DNA from: Terriglobia bacterium
Lineage (GTDB): Bacteria; Acidobacteriota; Terriglobia; UBA7540
Direction of reading: 5' to 3'
Assembly: GCA_022866195.1 (NCBI GenBank)
Contig: JALHUF010000602.1
Location: 1-6,199 of the forward strand
DNA length: 6,199 nucleotides
Positions 5,660 through 6,199 of this stretch are shown here, one piece after another; the stretch's first letter is position 1, and every line of letters starts with the position of its first letter. The notes under the pieces are model-generated. The model ran no database searches, was not told the DNA's origin, and saw only the letters and a list, made by a program, of their open reading frames with translations. A program made the position numbers and the translations under genes.

Positions 5660-6199
5660 TTGACCGCCATTAAGCAGATGATGAAGTACGAGGCCGACCG
5701 GGATAAGGAATTCGCGCACTGGGTCACGGGCGTGGTGGGGGCAGAGAAGATCCGGCAGTGCATCCAGTGTGGGATGTGTAGTGCCACGTGCCCTCTCTCC
5801 ATCTACATGGACTACACCCCTCGGCGACTCATTCATTTGGCCAGAGAGGGCTTCAAACAGGAAGTCCTAGGGAGCTTCGCCATCTGGCTGTGCGCGAGCT
5901 GTTATTCGTGCACGGTCGAATGTCCCAAGCAGATCAAGGTGACCGACGTCATGTATGCGTTGAAGCGCAGGGCCATCCAGGAGGGAGCATATCCCAAGAG
6001 ACTTCCCATCCCCGTTCTGGCGCGCGAGTTCTACAAGATGGTGCGCGGCCATGGTCGCATTACGGAGGGCCGTCTGGTCTTCAACCTTTTCTTGAAGACA
6101 AACCTACTGAAGATGCTGGGAATGACGCGGCTAGGGTTGGGCCTCCTGCGTACCGGACGGTTCTCGTTTTTCAAGGAATCGATCAAGCACCGCAAGGAA
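5660..6199 (+). CDS. HdrC-like 4Fe-4S protein, 3' end cut by the window
   Basis: The visible 180 residues start at TTG (read as Met: MTAIKQMMKYEADRD) and have no stop before the window edge. Two full 4Fe-4S binding motifs CxxCxxCxxxCP are visible: Cys34, 37, 40, 44 (CIQCGMCSATCP) and Cys78, 81, 84, 88 (CASCYSCTVECP), in the arrangement of heterodisulfide reductase subunit C and related bacterial iron-sulfur subunits. A Y-T-P-R-R segment (52-56) and LAREG (60-64) lie between the clusters. The region after residue 90 (VTDVMYALKRRAIQEG, then a basic, hydrophobic tail) is also typical. Such proteins pass electrons, normally to an HdrB-type CCG-domain subunit that is often encoded immediately downstream. 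Because no methanogen features are present, this is probably one of the Hdr-like electron-transfer complexes of bacteria, acting in the cytoplasm or at the membrane; the exact partner and substrate cannot be seen. Alternative: an iron-sulfur subunit of a membrane reductase of similar design. Confidence 0.85.
   Translation, partial: MTAIKQMMKYEADRDKEFAHWVTGVVGAEKIRQCIQCGMCSATCPLSIYMDYTPRRLIHLAREGFKQEVLGSFAIWLCASCYSCTVECPKQIKVTDVMYALKRRAIQEGAYPKRLPIPVLAREFYKMVRGHGRITEGRLVFNLFLKTNLLKMLGMTRLGLGLLRTGRFSFFKESIKHRKE

Overview
The window is GC-rich bacterial DNA with five genes: one on the minus strand at the left, then four on the plus strand. Its gene set is a secreted SYLF-domain protein, a zinc alcohol dehydrogenase, an exported GH2 glycosidase, a PmoA-like DUF6807 protein and a bacterial HdrC-like iron-sulfur protein. 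This combination suits a free-living, carbohydrate-degrading bacterium. Acidobacteriota is the best guess, with Planctomycetota or Verrucomicrobiota as alternatives. This is inferred from gene families only; there is no rRNA or other marker gene here.

Layout. Positions 1-114 hold no gene but contain two hairpins. Positions 115-813 (minus) encode a SYLF/Ysc84-type lipid-binding protein with a signal peptide. A 204-base divergent gap follows. Positions 1018-2019 encode a zinc-dependent alcohol dehydrogenase of the cinnamyl-alcohol-dehydrogenase-like group. About 2053-4179 encode a GH2 glycoside hydrolase with a Tat-like leader and no normal start codon in front of it. Positions 4225-5238 encode a DUF6807 (PmoA-like) protein cut in two by an in-frame TAA at 4513-4515. 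A 421-base non-coding stretch with several inverted repeats follows. Positions 5660-6199 begin an HdrC-like protein with two 4Fe-4S cluster motifs; it runs off the right edge and starts at a TTG behind a very strong ribosome binding site.

How the genes may work together. The dehydrogenase, glycosidase and DUF6807 genes share a strand with gaps of 33 and 45 bases and could form one small carbohydrate-utilisation operon: an exported enzyme releases a sugar, and the others act on it or are carried along. The HdrC-like gene probably opens a separate electron-transfer operon. The SYLF gene is divergent and unrelated.

Most notable are: (i) two neighbouring genes that each look one or two base changes from intact (ACG where the glycosidase should start, TAA inside the DUF6807 gene), which suggests operon decay, non-standard decoding or assembly error; and (ii) a small family of hairpins headed by GGTAGG that sit just after gene ends, one of which supplies the dehydrogenase stop codon. 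I did not find a convincing wholly new system.
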